Origin: Candidatus Endolissoclinum faulkneri L5
GTDB taxonomy: Bacteria; Pseudomonadota; Alphaproteobacteria; Thalassobaculales; Thalassobaculaceae
NCBI RefSeq assembly: GCF_000510265.1
Contig: NZ_CP006745.1
Span: forward strand, 615,444-679,443
Reading direction: 5' to 3'
Length of the DNA stretch: 64,000 nucleotides
The notes under the pieces are model-generated. The model saw only the letters and a list, made by a program, of their open reading frames with translations, did no database searches and was not told where the DNA came from. How positions within the stretch are numbered: the first letter of the stretch is position 1; every line of letters begins with the position of its first letter. The position numbers and the translations under genes are program-made. Below, in pieces: positions 10,336-21,753 of the stretch.

Positions 10336-10444
10336 CGAACGCTTCTATAACATGGTTGAATAACATGAAAATTCAGTTGATTATGTGAGAATTTATGAAG
10401 ATAAGCGGATTAAAGATACATAAAAACAAAGCTACTATTTTTTA

Positions 10445-10470
10445 CTTACCCTAAAAATCTTACCCTAAAA
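10445..10470. repeat. Direct repeat, 12 bp twice
   Basis: CTTACCCTAAAA at 10445-10456 and at 10459-10470, 2 bases apart. Confidence 0.8.
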
Positions 10471-10489
10471 TACGGTCTATCTGTTCAGG

Positions 10490-10515
10490 GTCTAGTAGAA
10501 AATCAAATACTAGAC
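10490..10515. repeat. Hairpin, 8-bp arms
   Basis: GTCTAGTA (10490-10497) pairs with TACTAGAC (10508-10515) around a 10-nt loop, between rnpA and yidC. Confidence 0.6.
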
Positions 10516-10694
10516 AATCAAATATAAAATTTTCCTCGCAGCTGAACAGTTTAAAATTTTTACTCCCAGTCTAAAATCTTAATATGCTGAGTCAATTGCA
10601 AATGCAAAGAGTTGATGCAGATGATAAGTAGCTTCTTTATCAGTTAGGTCAGGATAGCACAGGACATTTAGTATTAACTTACAATCTTGTACTT

Positions 10695-11078
10695 TCATGC
10701 AATATTATCATTCTTCGACTTCATCACTATTTTTTCCATTCGATCTAGAGCACTGGCTAAGTCATTCAGTAGATTACTATACGTACGTTTTGCAGTTGCG
10801 GCACGAGCTATTAGTACGTAGTCACATCCTGGTTGCGCTCGGCGCACGAGTACATCGTTAACTATTGCTCTGAGACGACGGCGTGAGCGATTGCGCTTTA
10901 CTGCGTTACCAACCTTACAGCTAGCGGTGTATCCTACACGAGATAAAGAATAAACCCCTTTACGTATTCTCATTTGTAAGACCAAGCCCACTGCTACAAC
11001 TTTATAAGCACGCGCGGTAGCAAGAAAATCATTACGGCTAGGCAACTTCTCCAGATTAATTGAGTTCGAAAACTTCAT
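10695..11078 (-). CDS. rnpA: Ribonuclease P protein component
   Basis: Protein partner of the RNase P RNA; it helps cleave 5' leaders from precursor tRNAs. The 127-residue basic protein has the RnpA signature KVGNAVKRNRSRRRLR (about residues 56-71) and the usual N-terminal region (KLPSRNDF) and C-terminal ARAAT segment. Length is normal. It sits upstream of yidC on the same strand, the standard rnpA-yidC arrangement, but rpmH, which normally precedes it, is absent from the 11079-11654 spacer. The start codon lies within a recent 16-bp duplication, so a second ATG occurs 19 bases upstream and out of frame. That upstream ATG opens a frame of four codons plus stop. No strong ribosome binding site is visible before either ATG. 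Confidence 0.93.
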   Translation of the reverse strand: MKFSNSINLEKLPSRNDFLATARAYKVVAVGLVLQMRIRKGVYSLSRVGYTASCKVGNAVKRNRSRRRLRAIVNDVLVRRAQPGCDYVLIARAATAKRTYSNLLNDLASALDRMEKIVMKSKNDNIA

Positions 11079-11108
11079 GCTATCACTGTCTTTTCATGCT
11101 ATCACTGT
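11074..11108. repeat. Duplication across the rnpA start codon
   Basis: TTCATGCTATCACTGT occurs at 11074-11089 and 11093-11108 (period 19). The first copy contains the rnpA start codon (11076-11078, minus strand). The second therefore carries a decoy ATG (11095-11097) that opens ATG AAA AGA CAG TGA, ending 4 bases before the rnpA ATG. Confidence 0.85.
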
Positions 11109-11120
11109 GCTGATAGATCT

Positions 11121-11180
11121 AGTGTTACTTTAAATTAATAGCTACTTTAAAGTGTTACTTTAAATTAATAGCTACTTTAA
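11121..11180. repeat. Tandem duplication, 30 bp twice
   Basis: A 30-bp unit beginning AGTGTTACTTTAAATTAATA occupies 11121-11150 and is repeated exactly, head to tail, at 11151-11180. It lies about 40 bp upstream of rnpA, so it alters the 5' region or promoter spacing of that gene. Confidence 0.92.
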
Positions 11181-11556
11181 CTTTATCATTATCAGGCTAT
11201 TGTCATTTATGGACAAGAAATCTATAGTTTATAAGTTTCGTTTACAAGTGATAAAATTCTTAGAGTTTGCGTTTTTTAAGGCAATTCCATTAAGATACAA
11301 AATTAGCCTAAAGTAAATTCTCCGTATTTAAGGTTATACGGTATTGTGCTTTGGTAAAATAAGCGAAGCACATGCTTTCTAACCAACTAAATTTGTCTAA
11401 TGCCAAACATTAAGTTCTTACTTAAAGACATTTTCAGTTCTCTTAAAAAATAAATAATTTATTAAGGTCTTAATAACAGGGTAATTTAACAGGGTATATT
11501 ATAGAATGTTTCAGGATATTATAGATAATATAAATATATAGATTTACTATAATATT

Positions 11557-11588
11557 TTGTACTAGACAATAATTGTACTAGACAATAA
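11557..11588. repeat. Tandem duplication, 16 bp twice
   Basis: TTGTACTAGACAATAA at 11557-11572 and again at 11573-11588, exact and head to tail, about 70 bp upstream of argG. Confidence 0.9.
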
Positions 11589-11654
11589 TGTTTTATTGCT
11601 ATTGCGCAAGTAATTAATTCGTTAAGTCATGAGCTGGAAAAGGAGTGTTTAGAA

Positions 11655-12878
11655 GTGATGTCTCATGAACAGTCTGTTAAAAAAATTGTTCTTGCCTACT
11701 CTGGCGGGCTAGACACTTCTATTATTCTGCGTTGGCTGCAGAATAATTACAAATGCGAAATTGTCACTTTCACTGCTAACATCGGCCAGGGGAAAGATAT
11801 CGAGATGGCTCGAGAGAAAGCTAAATTCATGGGCGCTAAGGAGGTATACGTAGAAAATTTATGCGAGGAGTTTGTACGCGATTTTGTATTCCCGATGTTA
11901 CGTGCTAACACACTTTACGAAGGGACTTACATGTTAGGCACACCAATTGCTCGTCCGCTTATCGCTAAACGCCAAATTGAGATTGCTGAGGAAACTGGGG
12001 CGGATGCTGTAGCTCATGGAGCTACTAGTAAGGGGAATGATCAGTTGCGTTTCGAGTTGAGTTATTACGCATTAAAACCAGACATTAAAATTATTGCTCC
12101 CTGGCGTGAATGGAACTTAAAATCGCGAACATCATTGATGGATTATGCAAAAAAACACCATATTACAGTACCAATGGATAAGTGCGGTGCAACGCCATTT
12201 TCTGTAGATGCCAACATGTTGCACGTTTCCTCTGAAGGAAAGGTGTTGGAGTATCCTGAGGTACAGGCTGCAGAGTACATTTGGTCTAATAGCATTTCAC
12301 CGGAAGAGGCGCCAGATGAGCCGACTGTGCTAGATATTGATTTCGAAAACGGTGATCCTGTATCTATAGACGGCGAACGATTGAGCCCGGCGGGCATATT
12401 GCTAAAACTGAATGAATTAGGCAGCATGAATGGCATTGGACGCCTTGACCTTGTGGAAAATCGTTTTGTTGGATTAAAGAACCGCGGACTTTATGAGACT
12501 CCGGGCGGTACTATTTTGCATATTGCACATCGAGCCATTGAGAGCATTACTCTGGATCGTGAAATGGGACATTTGAAAGATGAGCTTATGCCTCGTTACG
12601 CTAAGCTTATTTATAACGGATTTTGGTTTGCTCCAGAACGAGAAATGCTACAGTCTGCCATTGATTTTAGTCAATATGCGGTGTCTGGCACAGTTACAAT
12701 GAAACTTTACAAAGGCAATGCATTGGTTGTTAGCCGCAAATCGGTTAATAGCTTATTCTCTGCTGACTGGGTAACATTCGAAGATAGTAGTTTGAATGAT
12801 TATAACGATAAAGATGCAACCGGCTTTATAAAATTAAACGCCTTGCGTTTACGTCTAAAAAAGATACTGCAAGCATGA
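11655..12878 (+). CDS. argG: Argininosuccinate synthase
   Basis: Joins citrulline and aspartate with ATP in the penultimate step of arginine synthesis. The 407-residue protein has the N-type ATP pyrophosphatase loop AYSGGLDTS (about residues 14-22) close to the N-terminus. It also has the family segments [17 protein letters not shown] and [14 protein letters not shown], and is full length. Translation can start at GTG 11655 or the adjacent ATG 11658; AAGGAG lies about 9 nt before the GTG and 12 before the ATG. It is a single gene, divergent from rnpA. Its presence suggests that at least the end of the arginine pathway is kept; whether arginine is made from scratch cannot be told from this window. 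Confidence 0.97.
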   Translation: MMSHEQSVKKIVLAYSGGLDTSIILRWLQNNYKCEIVTFTANIGQGKDIEMAREKAKFMGAKEVYVENLCEEFVRDFVFPMLRANTLYEGTYMLGTPIARPLIAKRQIEIAEETGADAVAHGATSKGNDQLRFELSYYALKPDIKIIAPWREWNLKSRTSLMDYAKKHHITVPMDKCGATPFSVDANMLHVSSEGKVLEYPEVQAAEYIWSNSISPEEAPDEPTVLDIDFENGDPVSIDGERLSPAGILLKLNELGSMNGIGRLDLVENRFVGLKNRGLYETPGGTILHIAHRAIESITLDREMGHLKDELMPRYAKLIYNGFWFAPEREMLQSAIDFSQYAVSGTVTMKLYKGNALVVSRKSVNSLFSADWVTFEDSSLNDYNDKDATGFIKLNALRLRLKKILQA

Positions 12879-13020
12879 TCTAGCTATTAACAAAATCGAT
12901 GGTATTTTTACTCACTTCGGTTTTTTTACATTATGTTATGAGGAGCGCATTTAACATGGGGTATGTAGTAAGTTTTGTGCAAAGTTGCAGCTTTGATTAA
13001 TAATCGATACTGAAACTATA

Positions 13021-13060
13021 AACTTTAGCAAATAATAAAAAACTTTAGCAAATAATAAAA
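13021..13060. repeat. Tandem duplication, 20 bp twice
   Basis: AACTTTAGCAAATAATAAAA at 13021-13040 is followed by an identical copy at 13041-13060. Confidence 0.92.
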
Positions 13061-13553
13061 TTTATTACTTTCTGTGGGTTAGGCTTGTTATTTTGTTTTC
13101 GCTAATACCGATTACTACAGCAAATTGCTTTAGTGAGCAGTATTTAGTGCCATAGTAAGTCTATGGTCAATATCGATATACTTTGTTGATAATTAGCAAG
13201 ATCTAATACTCTGGCTTAGAAGTAAATAACCGGTTGATTAATTATCTATAAATTCTTTTTCAACAAGGGCTGAATTTTTGAATGATTTAGGACTGAACAG
13301 CAGGGGTTTTTAATTCTAGAAAAATTATCGCAATTACAGTTTAGCAGCTGTCGATGCTTATTTTTACGTAGCTTAGAATTTAATGGATGATTATCTTGCT
13401 TTCACTAATTTTTTTAAAACTATACCATTTGTAATTATCGCAGAGTGCATTCAAATCTAGGATTTGATAGTATTTTTGCTTCTTTAATTTCAGAAAAGAA
13501 TTATTTTATCACCTTAAATTTGTCGAGAACCATATCGCCTATAATTGCAATGA

Positions 13554-13604
13554 TTTTAATATTTAGGTAGTTTTGTTGTTTTAATATTTTAGGTAGTTTT
13601 GTTG
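13554..13604. repeat. Tandem duplication, 25/26 bp
   Basis: A unit starting TTTTAATATT and ending TAGGTAGTTTTGTTG occurs at 13554-13578 and 13579-13604. The copies differ only by one extra T in a T-run, as expected for a recent duplication plus slippage. It lies about 60 bp upstream of atpH. Confidence 0.88.
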
Positions 13605-13667
13605 GCTAATTAATTAATTTTAATGCGTTGTGTTGCGCTAGTTAAATGAGAGGAATGGGCATTTCAC

Positions 13668-14219
13668 GTGGTTTCACAATTAAAGGATATTGCTGCTCGC
13701 TACGCTTTGGCGCTGTATGAGTTAGCTAACGAGCAAAAATCTTTGCATGCTTTAGCCGAAGATCTTACTTTTTTACGTCAACTGATTGCAGAGAGTCGGG
13801 CATTTGGTTATTTGATTTACTCTCCGATTTTGTCTCGTAGCGATCGGACTAAAGGGATGCTTGCAATTTGTGAGAAATTCTTTACTGAACAGCTAACGTT
13901 AAATTTTTTGGGAGCATTAACCTATAACCGTAGATTATTCGTTTTACCTGAAATTATAAACCTTTACATTGAAAAACTGGCACAAGAGCGTGGTGAGTTA
14001 GCTGCAACAGTTATTTCTGCTGTGCCTTTGTCCGTGGAGGATATAGATGCGCTGGCTAAGGCTTTGTACAAAACAATTGGACAAAAAATATTCTTTGATC
14101 TTAAGGTTGATCCATCACTTATAGGTGGTTTGATAGTGCGAGTCGGGTCGCGTATGATTGATAGTTCGCTTCGTACTAAACTGCGTCGTTTGCGCTTTGC
14201 TATGAAAGGGTTTAGCTGA
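13668..14219 (+). CDS. atpH: ATP synthase F1 delta subunit
   Basis: Links the top of the F1 head to the peripheral stalk of the ATP synthase. The 183-residue protein shows the family N-terminus ([14 protein letters not shown]) and the C-terminal segment [28 protein letters not shown]. The only usable in-frame start is GTG at 13668, because an in-frame TGA lies at 13647-13649; AGAGGA lies about 14 nt upstream. The stop TGA overlaps the atpA ATG by one base (TGATG), implying translational coupling. First gene of atpHAGDC; the Fo genes are elsewhere, as is usual in Alphaproteobacteria. Confidence 0.95.
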   Translation: MVSQLKDIAARYALALYELANEQKSLHALAEDLTFLRQLIAESRAFGYLIYSPILSRSDRTKGMLAICEKFFTEQLTLNFLGALTYNRRLFVLPEIINLYIEKLAQERGELAATVISAVPLSVEDIDALAKALYKTIGQKIFFDLKVDPSLIGGLIVRVGSRMIDSSLRTKLRRLRFAMKGFS

Positions 14220-15754
14220 TGGGAATTCGTGCTTCCGAGATCTCTTCTATTCTAAAGGATCAGATCGCAAACTTTGATGTGAATGCCGAAATAGCGGAAG
14301 TAGGTAGTGTTTTGTCTGTTGGCAATGGAATTGCGCGCATATACGGTCTTGATCAGGTTCAAGCCGGTGAAATGGTTGAGTTTCCAGATGGCGTCAAAGG
14401 GATGGCTTTGAGTCTCGAGTCCGATAATGTCGGTGTTGTGATTTTTGCTGATGACAGTAAAATCAAAGAAGGTGATACGGTAAAGCGTACCGGCAGTATA
14501 CTGGATGTGCCGGTTGGCAAGGGTTTAATTGGTCGCGTTGTTGACGGCTTGGGTAATCCGATCGACGGCAATGGTCCTCTGGTGGATGTTGAACGTAAGC
14601 GCGTTGAAGTGAAGGCACCTGGAATTATGTCGCGTAAATCTGTACATGAGCCAATGCAAACCGGATTGAAGGCGATTGATATTATGGTACCAATTGGCCG
14701 TGGCCAGCGTGAATTGATTATAGGTGATCGACAAACTGGAAAAACCGCTATCGCTATCGATACTTTCATCAATCAAAAAAGTATTAATGATGCAGCCGGT
14801 GAGTGCCAAAGCAAAAAAATGTTTTGTATATATGTAGCTATTGGTCAGAAGCGTTCTACGGTTGCTCATATTGTGAAAACTCTAGAGGATCATGGCGCAA
14901 TGGAGTATTCTATCGTTGTAGCCGCCACCGCTTCCGAGCCAGCACCACTTCAGTTCTTGGCTCCTTATGCAGGTTGTACTATGGGGGAATTTTTCCGCGA
15001 TCATGGGATGCATGCTTTAATTGTCTATGATGATTTATCTAAACAGGCTGTTGCTTATCGACAAATGTCTTTGTTGTTAAGGCGACCGCCAGGACGTGAG
15101 GCTTATCCGGGGGACGTGTTTTATCTTCATTCTCGATTACTTGAACGTGCTGCAAAATTGAATGATGCCAACGGAGCTGGTTCATTAACCGCTTTGCCAA
15201 TTATTGAAACTCAATCAGGTGATGTGTCAGCGTATATCCCAACTAATGTTATATCAATAACTGATGGTCAAATTTTCCTTGAGACTGAGTTGTTTTATAA
15301 AGGAATACGGCCTGCGGTTAATGTTGGTTTATCGGTTTCCCGTGTCGGTTCTTCAGCTCAAATCAAGGCAATTCGGCAAATTGCTGGATCTGTTAGGTTG
15401 GAGTTAGCCCAATATCGCGAGATGGCTGCATTTGCACAGTTTGCTTCTGACCTAGATGCTTCCACTCAACGTCTTCTTGCTCGTGGAGCTCGCTTGACTG
15501 AAATACTAAAACAAACACAGTTTGATCCCATGCCAGTAGAGAAGCAGGTAATATCTATTTTTGCTGGCGTTAAAGGATTTCTTGATAATATCCATATTGC
15601 TGATATTAGACGGTTTGAGCAATTACTTTTATTTGAAATAAATAGCAAGATGCCAAGCATTTTAGAAACTATACGAATTGAGAATGCATTGTCTGACGAT
15701 ACATCAGATAAGCTTGTTTCTTTTATAGGTAAATTTGCTGATAATTTTGTTTAA
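14219..15754 (+). CDS. atpA: ATP synthase F1 alpha subunit
   Basis: Non-catalytic nucleotide-binding subunit of the F1 head (three copies). The 511-residue protein has normal length and an intact Walker A motif, GDRQTGKT (residues 169-176). The arginine-rich segment [15 protein letters not shown] and the SRVGSSAQ region carrying the arginine finger (about residue 374) are also present. It starts on ATG overlapping the atpH stop and precedes atpG by 49 nt. Confidence 0.98.
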   Translation: MGIRASEISSILKDQIANFDVNAEIAEVGSVLSVGNGIARIYGLDQVQAGEMVEFPDGVKGMALSLESDNVGVVIFADDSKIKEGDTVKRTGSILDVPVGKGLIGRVVDGLGNPIDGNGPLVDVERKRVEVKAPGIMSRKSVHEPMQTGLKAIDIMVPIGRGQRELIIGDRQTGKTAIAIDTFINQKSINDAAGECQSKKMFCIYVAIGQKRSTVAHIVKTLEDHGAMEYSIVVAATASEPAPLQFLAPYAGCTMGEFFRDHGMHALIVYDDLSKQAVAYRQMSLLLRRPPGREAYPGDVFYLHSRLLERAAKLNDANGAGSLTALPIIETQSGDVSAYIPTNVISITDGQIFLETELFYKGIRPAVNVGLSVSRVGSSAQIKAIRQIAGSVRLELAQYREMAAFAQFASDLDASTQRLLARGARLTEILKQTQFDPMPVEKQVISIFAGVKGFLDNIHIADIRRFEQLLLFEINSKMPSILETIRIENALSDDTSDKLVSFIGKFADNFV

Positions 15755-15803
15755 ACGAAAGTTTACTTTGCTTAAAAAGTTTAAATTATAAGCGGAAGAG
15801 GTT

Positions 15804-16688
15804 ATGCCTAATCTTAAGGAGCTAAAAGTTCGGATTAATAGTGTTAAATCGACACAAAAGATTACTTCAGCTATGAAGCTTGTTGCGGCAGCAAAACTCA
15901 AGCGTGCTCAAAAATCTGTCGAAGCTGCACGTCCTTATGTAGAGCGTATGGAACGTATGATTGCTATATTGGGATCTAGTTTGTCTAACAATTACACTTC
16001 TAAGTTGTTAACTGGCACTGGTCATGAAGAAGTTCATCTTATTGTGGTTTTTACCGCTGATAATGGCTTATGTGGGGGGTTTAATTCATCAATTACGCGT
16101 GCAGTAAGGCTCAAGATTGATGAATTAATTGCCAACGGCAAAACCGTTAAGGTTGTAATTATAGGTCGAAAAGGGTATGATCACCTTTGTCGTACTCATG
16201 GTGATAAAATTATCACCTTTAATAAAAATTTGCTCCGTCCTGCGTCTAATTTTAAACTGGCCGAAAATATTTGTCAGGAGCTAATTAAGCTTTACGAAGA
16301 AGATAATTTTGATGTAGTTACTTTGTTTTTTAATAGATTTCATTCGGTGATAACTCAAATAGTTACTGAACAGAGAATAATCCCAATTAACTTGTCTGGT
16401 TACAATAATCAAAAAGAAATCAATGCACTTAAGGCTATGTATAAGTTTGAAATAGATGAAGAGTCAATTATGTCGGTCATTTTGCCTCGTTACTTAGCTG
16501 CTCAAATATTTAATTGTTTGCTTGAAAATGCTGCTAGTGAGTATGGCGCGCGAATGACAGCGATGGATGAGGCTGCCAGCAATGCTAAAGATATGCTTAG
16601 TAAGTTGACACTTAAATATAACCGTACACGACAGACCTGCATCACTAATGAATTGATCGAGATTATTTCGGGCGCTGAGGCTCTTTAG
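15804..16688 (+). CDS. atpG: ATP synthase F1 gamma subunit
   Basis: Central rotor shaft of the ATP synthase. The 294-residue protein shows both conserved ends that form the coiled coil: an N-terminal helix with STQKITSAMKLVAAAKL and a C-terminal helix ending ITNELIEIISGAEAL. The middle contains the DNGLCGGFN motif. GGAAGAGG precedes the ATG. It lies between atpA and atpD with 49-nt gaps on each side. Confidence 0.97.
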   Translation: MPNLKELKVRINSVKSTQKITSAMKLVAAAKLKRAQKSVEAARPYVERMERMIAILGSSLSNNYTSKLLTGTGHEEVHLIVVFTADNGLCGGFNSSITRAVRLKIDELIANGKTVKVVIIGRKGYDHLCRTHGDKIITFNKNLLRPASNFKLAENICQELIKLYEEDNFDVVTLFFNRFHSVITQIVTEQRIIPINLSGYNNQKEINALKAMYKFEIDEESIMSVILPRYLAAQIFNCLLENAASEYGARMTAMDEAASNAKDMLSKLTLKYNRTRQTCITNELIEIISGAEAL

Positions 16689-16725
16689 TGATCTTGAAAA
16701 CTTGCACTCGCATTTTAAAAGCTAA

Positions 16726-18153
<1,428 letters not shown>

Positions 18154-18225
18154 ATATGTTCAATAAAAGACTATGTTATTCTAATACCAGTATGATTTTT
18201 GATGAGATAAAGAAGGATACTTGGT

Positions 18226-18513
18226 ATGGCTGATACTACGCAATTTGAGCTTATTGCTCCTGAGCAATTAATTTTTAGCTGCTTAGCGGAGATGGTTGTT
18301 ATTCCTGGAACAGCTGGTTATTTTGGTGTTTTACCACGTCATATATCAATGATTTCTACTCTGAATGCTGGTGTGATTGATGTATACGAACATGGTTCTG
18401 TGTTTAAGCGTATCTTTATCACTGGTGGTTTGGCGGAGGTAACACAGAAACGCTGTACAGTATTAGCAGAGAGCGCTACACCACTTAATGACAGCAATTC
18501 TGTGTTAAAATAA
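18226..18513 (+). CDS. atpC: ATP synthase F1 epsilon subunit, beta-sandwich domain only
   Basis: Rotor subunit that joins gamma to the c-ring. Only 95 residues are encoded; the family usually has about 130-140, made of an N-terminal beta-sandwich and a C-terminal pair of helices that can inhibit ATP hydrolysis. The sandwich is complete (GYFGVLPRHISMISTLNAGV, then GGLAEVTQKRCTVLAESA). The protein stops about 10 residues after it (NDSNSVLK). I looked in the other frames downstream and see no remains of the helices, so this is a true truncation rather than a simple frameshift. AGAAGGA lies before the ATG. The remaining domain should still couple the rotor, while epsilon-type inhibition would be lost; that is inference. 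Confidence 0.92.
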   Translation: MADTTQFELIAPEQLIFSCLAEMVVIPGTAGYFGVLPRHISMISTLNAGVIDVYEHGSVFKRIFITGGLAEVTQKRCTVLAESATPLNDSNSVLK

Positions 18514-18848
18514 AAAAATTTAGTACCCAGATTACTATGTATTTAGGTAAAGCTTTAGTAATGAAGAATAAATTAGTTTGAAGAGTAGGCTTACTAAAAT
18601 ATAATTCAATGATTTTTATATCACTTAATAAATTTTTAAAATTAAGATTTCTTGTGTTGATAAATATTCCATTTGATTCTATAACCAGCTTATAGCCTAC
18701 GATAACATAAATCAACTTAATAATAAATAGCAGTTAAGGTTTTTTACAATTAATTTTATTATTTTTAAGGTTTATTATTATTTGCAATGATAAACTTGAC
18801 TTGTTATACTGATTTTAATAAACAACAAAAATTTGATGCCTTAGAGCT

Positions 18849-18892
18849 AAAAACATAGTGTTGATTGCAAGCTCAATAAACACTATGTTTTT
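18849..18892 (+). terminator. Likely terminator of the atp operon
   Basis: AAAAACATAGTGTT (18849-18862) pairs perfectly with AACACTATGTTTTT (18879-18892). Inside, ATTG/CAAT extends the stem across a single G/A mismatch. The right arm ends in five T residues, giving a bidirectional terminator shape. It lies 336 bp after the atpC stop, rather far, but it is the only such structure there. Confidence 0.6.
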
Positions 18893-18991
18893 CTAGTTGA
18901 TTCGACTGCATTATCTCTTAAATGAATAATTTTTACCCTATCCATAATGTCAACTTATTTGCTGAATCATTTTTAAGCCAGGAGAGCCTTG

Positions 18992-19017
18992 CTTGTTCTT
19001 TTATCTTGTTCTTTTAT
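18992..19017. repeat. Tandem duplication, 13 bp twice
   Basis: CTTGTTCTTTTAT at 18992-19004 is repeated exactly at 19005-19017. Confidence 0.85.
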
Positions 19018-20474
19018 ATAATTTCTTGCACCAAGAATAATCGTTTTGATTTAGCTAAGCAATTGCAGTCTCGCAATTACCAATGACCAGTAGATATCTG
19101 CTTTCTTCTGCACGTTAGGTATATCTTTAAGGCCTGTTGTCCTAATGAAAATTTAGATTTTTAATGTTTTTTAGATAAATTTTTACTTGAAATTTCAATA
19201 AAAGTAATTTTGTCAATCTTATTGAGCTGAAGTACTATTTCGTAATTCTTTTTTAATTAGGCATGTTAAATATTATAGTCCATAATGTAAAGATAGTTCG
19301 ATCTTTATGATGAATTGTTTAATGAGGTTAAAGGGATTGTCAAATAATAAGTTATTACTTTTTAATGAGTTAGGCAAGGTATTTTATTGTTTCTTTATGA
19401 TGAAAATTTATTATTAGAGTATCTTAAGTTAAATCACAATATCTTGTGTAGGATATAAGACAAATTTTTTATTTTAAATTACCAATTAGAAGAGTATTGG
19501 CAAAATTATTAAATGAGTTTAAAAAAACTGACTTGTAAATATAGTTCAAAACTACCATTCTGGATCATGTACTTGAATTAATAAAGATAGTTGCTTTAGT
19601 ACTATTTTATTTGCTGAGCGAACATAACGTAAATATTTTTAGTGATAGTAATCATAAGATTGAAGTAATTTTCATCAGATTAAAGCGTCAAAAAAAAGAA
19701 GAAGAGGTAAAAGTCCAGTCAATTTTGATTATTATGTTTCTTCGTTCTCCTTTCACCGTGCGTTAAAAGAAACTATTGCTTTATTTTAATTGATACTCAT
19801 GCTTTATAAAAATACTAAAGCCTTTCTCAGGATAGATTATAGGCAAATAGTAAAAAAAGAAATGTCTAATTATATCAAAATATTAGCAACATATGATATG
19901 ATAAAAAATGCTATTTTTGTATTTATATACAACAAGAAAAACAAGCCAGCGCCCTTAAATTGATAAACTTACTTACTGTTATAGCTCAAGTTTTTCGGTG
20001 AAAATCAATTAATTTCATGTTCTTAAGAATTAACTAAGAATCTTGAAAAAAATAATCATATAGTTTCTTCCTTAAAAAAACTTATTTAGTCGCACGGTTA
20101 GGATAAAAATGATCAACTTATTTTTGTATCATGAAGGCGATCTGCATAAAATCTACTATTCGTGAAGTATTAAATTATTCTTTCCTAATTTATTCATAAA
20201 TAGTATAAACCTATCTCATACCTAGACAGCATAAAATACAATAAGAAATTATTCTAAATGTAATCGTATTTAAGTGTATTATAGCCTGAAAAATACGGCT
20301 ATATTGTTTAGTATTTTAAGTACGCCTATAGTATTAGCTAAATAGGGTATATTTCGGTAAATTTTATAATTCAAAACAGCGCTTTATAAACAAAAATACC
20401 GCACAGAGTGTTAATTTCATTTTTTATTAGGATACACATTTATTTACAATACAGTATATTTTTTAAAAATTTAA

Positions 20475-20963
20475 TCATCCTTCTGTAAAACTTGTATGAT
20501 AAATCACCGGAGTAAGCTCATTCATGACTTGTCGGTAAGCTGTGCGCTTGAATGGTACAATCAATTCAGTAACGCAGTTGATATCGACCCATTGCCAATC
20601 ATCAAACTCTGGATATTCAGTTTGAAGGTTTATATCAAATGTCGTACCAGTAAACTTACAAGCTAACCATTTTTGTGTTTGACCTCGCCATTTTTTACGG
20701 ATTGTGCTTGTTAAATTAGCTGGAAATTCGTAGGTTATCCAGCTTGCGGTTTCAGCAACAATCTCAACTTGGTTGGTGCCTATTTCCTCCTCAAGTTCAC
20801 GTAGTCCAGCTTGGTAGGGAGTTTCACCTTTATCTATTCCACCTTGAGGCATCTGCCAAGCGTTATCAATGTTGATACGTTTTCCAAGGAAAATCTTTTT
20901 TTTATCATTAAATAGTACAATACCAACACATAAACGAAAACCAAGATCTGTCTTCTCCAACAT
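20475..20963 (-). CDS. rppH: RNA pyrophosphohydrolase (Nudix)
   Basis: Removes pyrophosphate from the 5' end of transcripts and so starts RNase E-dependent decay. The 162-residue protein contains a complete Nudix box at about residues 41-63, beginning GGIDKGETPY and including the metal-binding RELEEEIG. The N-terminal segment GFRLCVGIVLFN and the WQMPQGG motif are typical of the RppH/NudH branch rather than of MutT. It stands alone, with long empty flanks; in relatives it lies near ctpA and gpmI, which are not adjacent here. The start ATG is followed by LEKTDLG and has only a weak ribosome binding site. Confidence 0.93.
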   Translation of the reverse strand: MLEKTDLGFRLCVGIVLFNDKKKIFLGKRINIDNAWQMPQGGIDKGETPYQAGLRELEEEIGTNQVEIVAETASWITYEFPANLTSTIRKKWRGQTQKWLACKFTGTTFDINLQTEYPEFDDWQWVDINCVTELIVPFKRTAYRQVMNELTPVIYHTSFTEG

Positions 20964-21711
20964 AAATTACCTAATCTAATCATGAGAGTTAATGCAGGTG
21001 CTAATAAAAAGTAACTTATGGATTTTTGTATGCGAGTGTACCTCTAATAGTACGTGTGATTTAGTAGTATAGAATTTATTTTGAGATAATGGTGTGGCAA
21101 TCAGTCATTTTTAAACACTAACGCGCATTCGGTGGAATATCTATTTTCATCTTATCGCGTAATTTTTTAGAAATGATTTTTTATTGATACAGGAGCTTAA
21201 GATTGTCAATCATTGCATGATTTTTACTCTTGCTTGATAAGACAAAGAAATAAAAGTAGCTTAGACACACTAAGCTAGACATTAAACTTGACAAACTAAC
21301 ACGCTGCAATCTAAGCTATTATTTGTTTTACAAGCTGCATGTGCTTAACTGTAATTTTTAAATTAACTAGATACCATCGTAAAATTTTTGCTTAATGTAG
21401 AGATATATGGGTTATACATATTCAGGTAATTCTTATTAAGTTTCTTATGTTGATTTATAATACAATAGATTATCAGTTAGTTTTAAGCATTCCAAATTGT
21501 TATGGAATAGCTTTAGTAGCATGGGTTTTGGATTAATTTTTGTTCTTCATAATAAACATCAAATTGCATAAACCAAACCACAGGATTTTCATCCTGGGTA
21601 ATGAATTGAATAAACGAAGGCTAGAGAAACTAGGATACTCTAGAATGCATGTGTTAATATGGCTAATATCGAATATTTTTAGTAGTAAAGCAGCAGTTAG
21701 TCTTTCTTAAA

Positions 21712-21753
21712 TAATACTAACTAAATATAACTTACTATGTTTAGTTAGTATTA
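21712..21753. repeat. Inverted repeat, 14-bp arms
   Basis: TAATACTAACTAAA (21712-21725) pairs perfectly with TTTAGTTAGTATTA (21740-21753) around a 14-nt loop. Confidence 0.75.

Larger units (their letters stand above)
10336..10694. other. Spacer rnpA-yidC, no yidD visible
   Basis: 359 bp with no reading frame that looks like YidD (about 70-85 residues, with conserved cysteines). It holds a direct repeat (10445-10470) and a hairpin (10490-10515). An outer pair, CTGTTCAG near 10481 and CTGAACAG near 10541, could enclose that hairpin in a larger fold. Confidence 0.6.
11079..11654. other. Divergent spacer rnpA/argG, no rpmH
   Basis: 576 bp between divergent genes that must hold both promoters. 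No coding trace of ribosomal protein L34 (about 44 basic residues) is visible. It contains three tandem duplications (11074-11108, 11121-11180, 11557-11588), plus TAACAGGGTA twice (11474-11483 and 11487-11496). Confidence 0.6.
12879..13667. other. Gene-free spacer argG-atpH
   Basis: About 790 bp without a gene. It holds a 20-bp tandem duplication (13021-13060) and a 25/26-bp one (13554-13604). In many alphaproteobacteria priA lies upstream of atpH; no trace of it is visible here. Confidence 0.55.
18514..20474. other. Gene-free spacer atpC-rppH
   Basis: About 2 kb with no credible gene. It holds the likely atp operon terminator (18849-18892) and a 13-bp tandem duplication (18992-19017). Everything else is A+T-rich with many stops. 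Confidence 0.6.

Noticed and set aside
13660-13676. parS-like TTTCACGTG at the atpH start
   Set aside because: Only the central nine bases match the ParB site and the right half does not; it is one isolated copy within a coding start.
18485-18715. 76-codon open frame on the minus strand after atpC
   Set aside because: It overlaps the atpC end and has spacer-like composition and no known motif.
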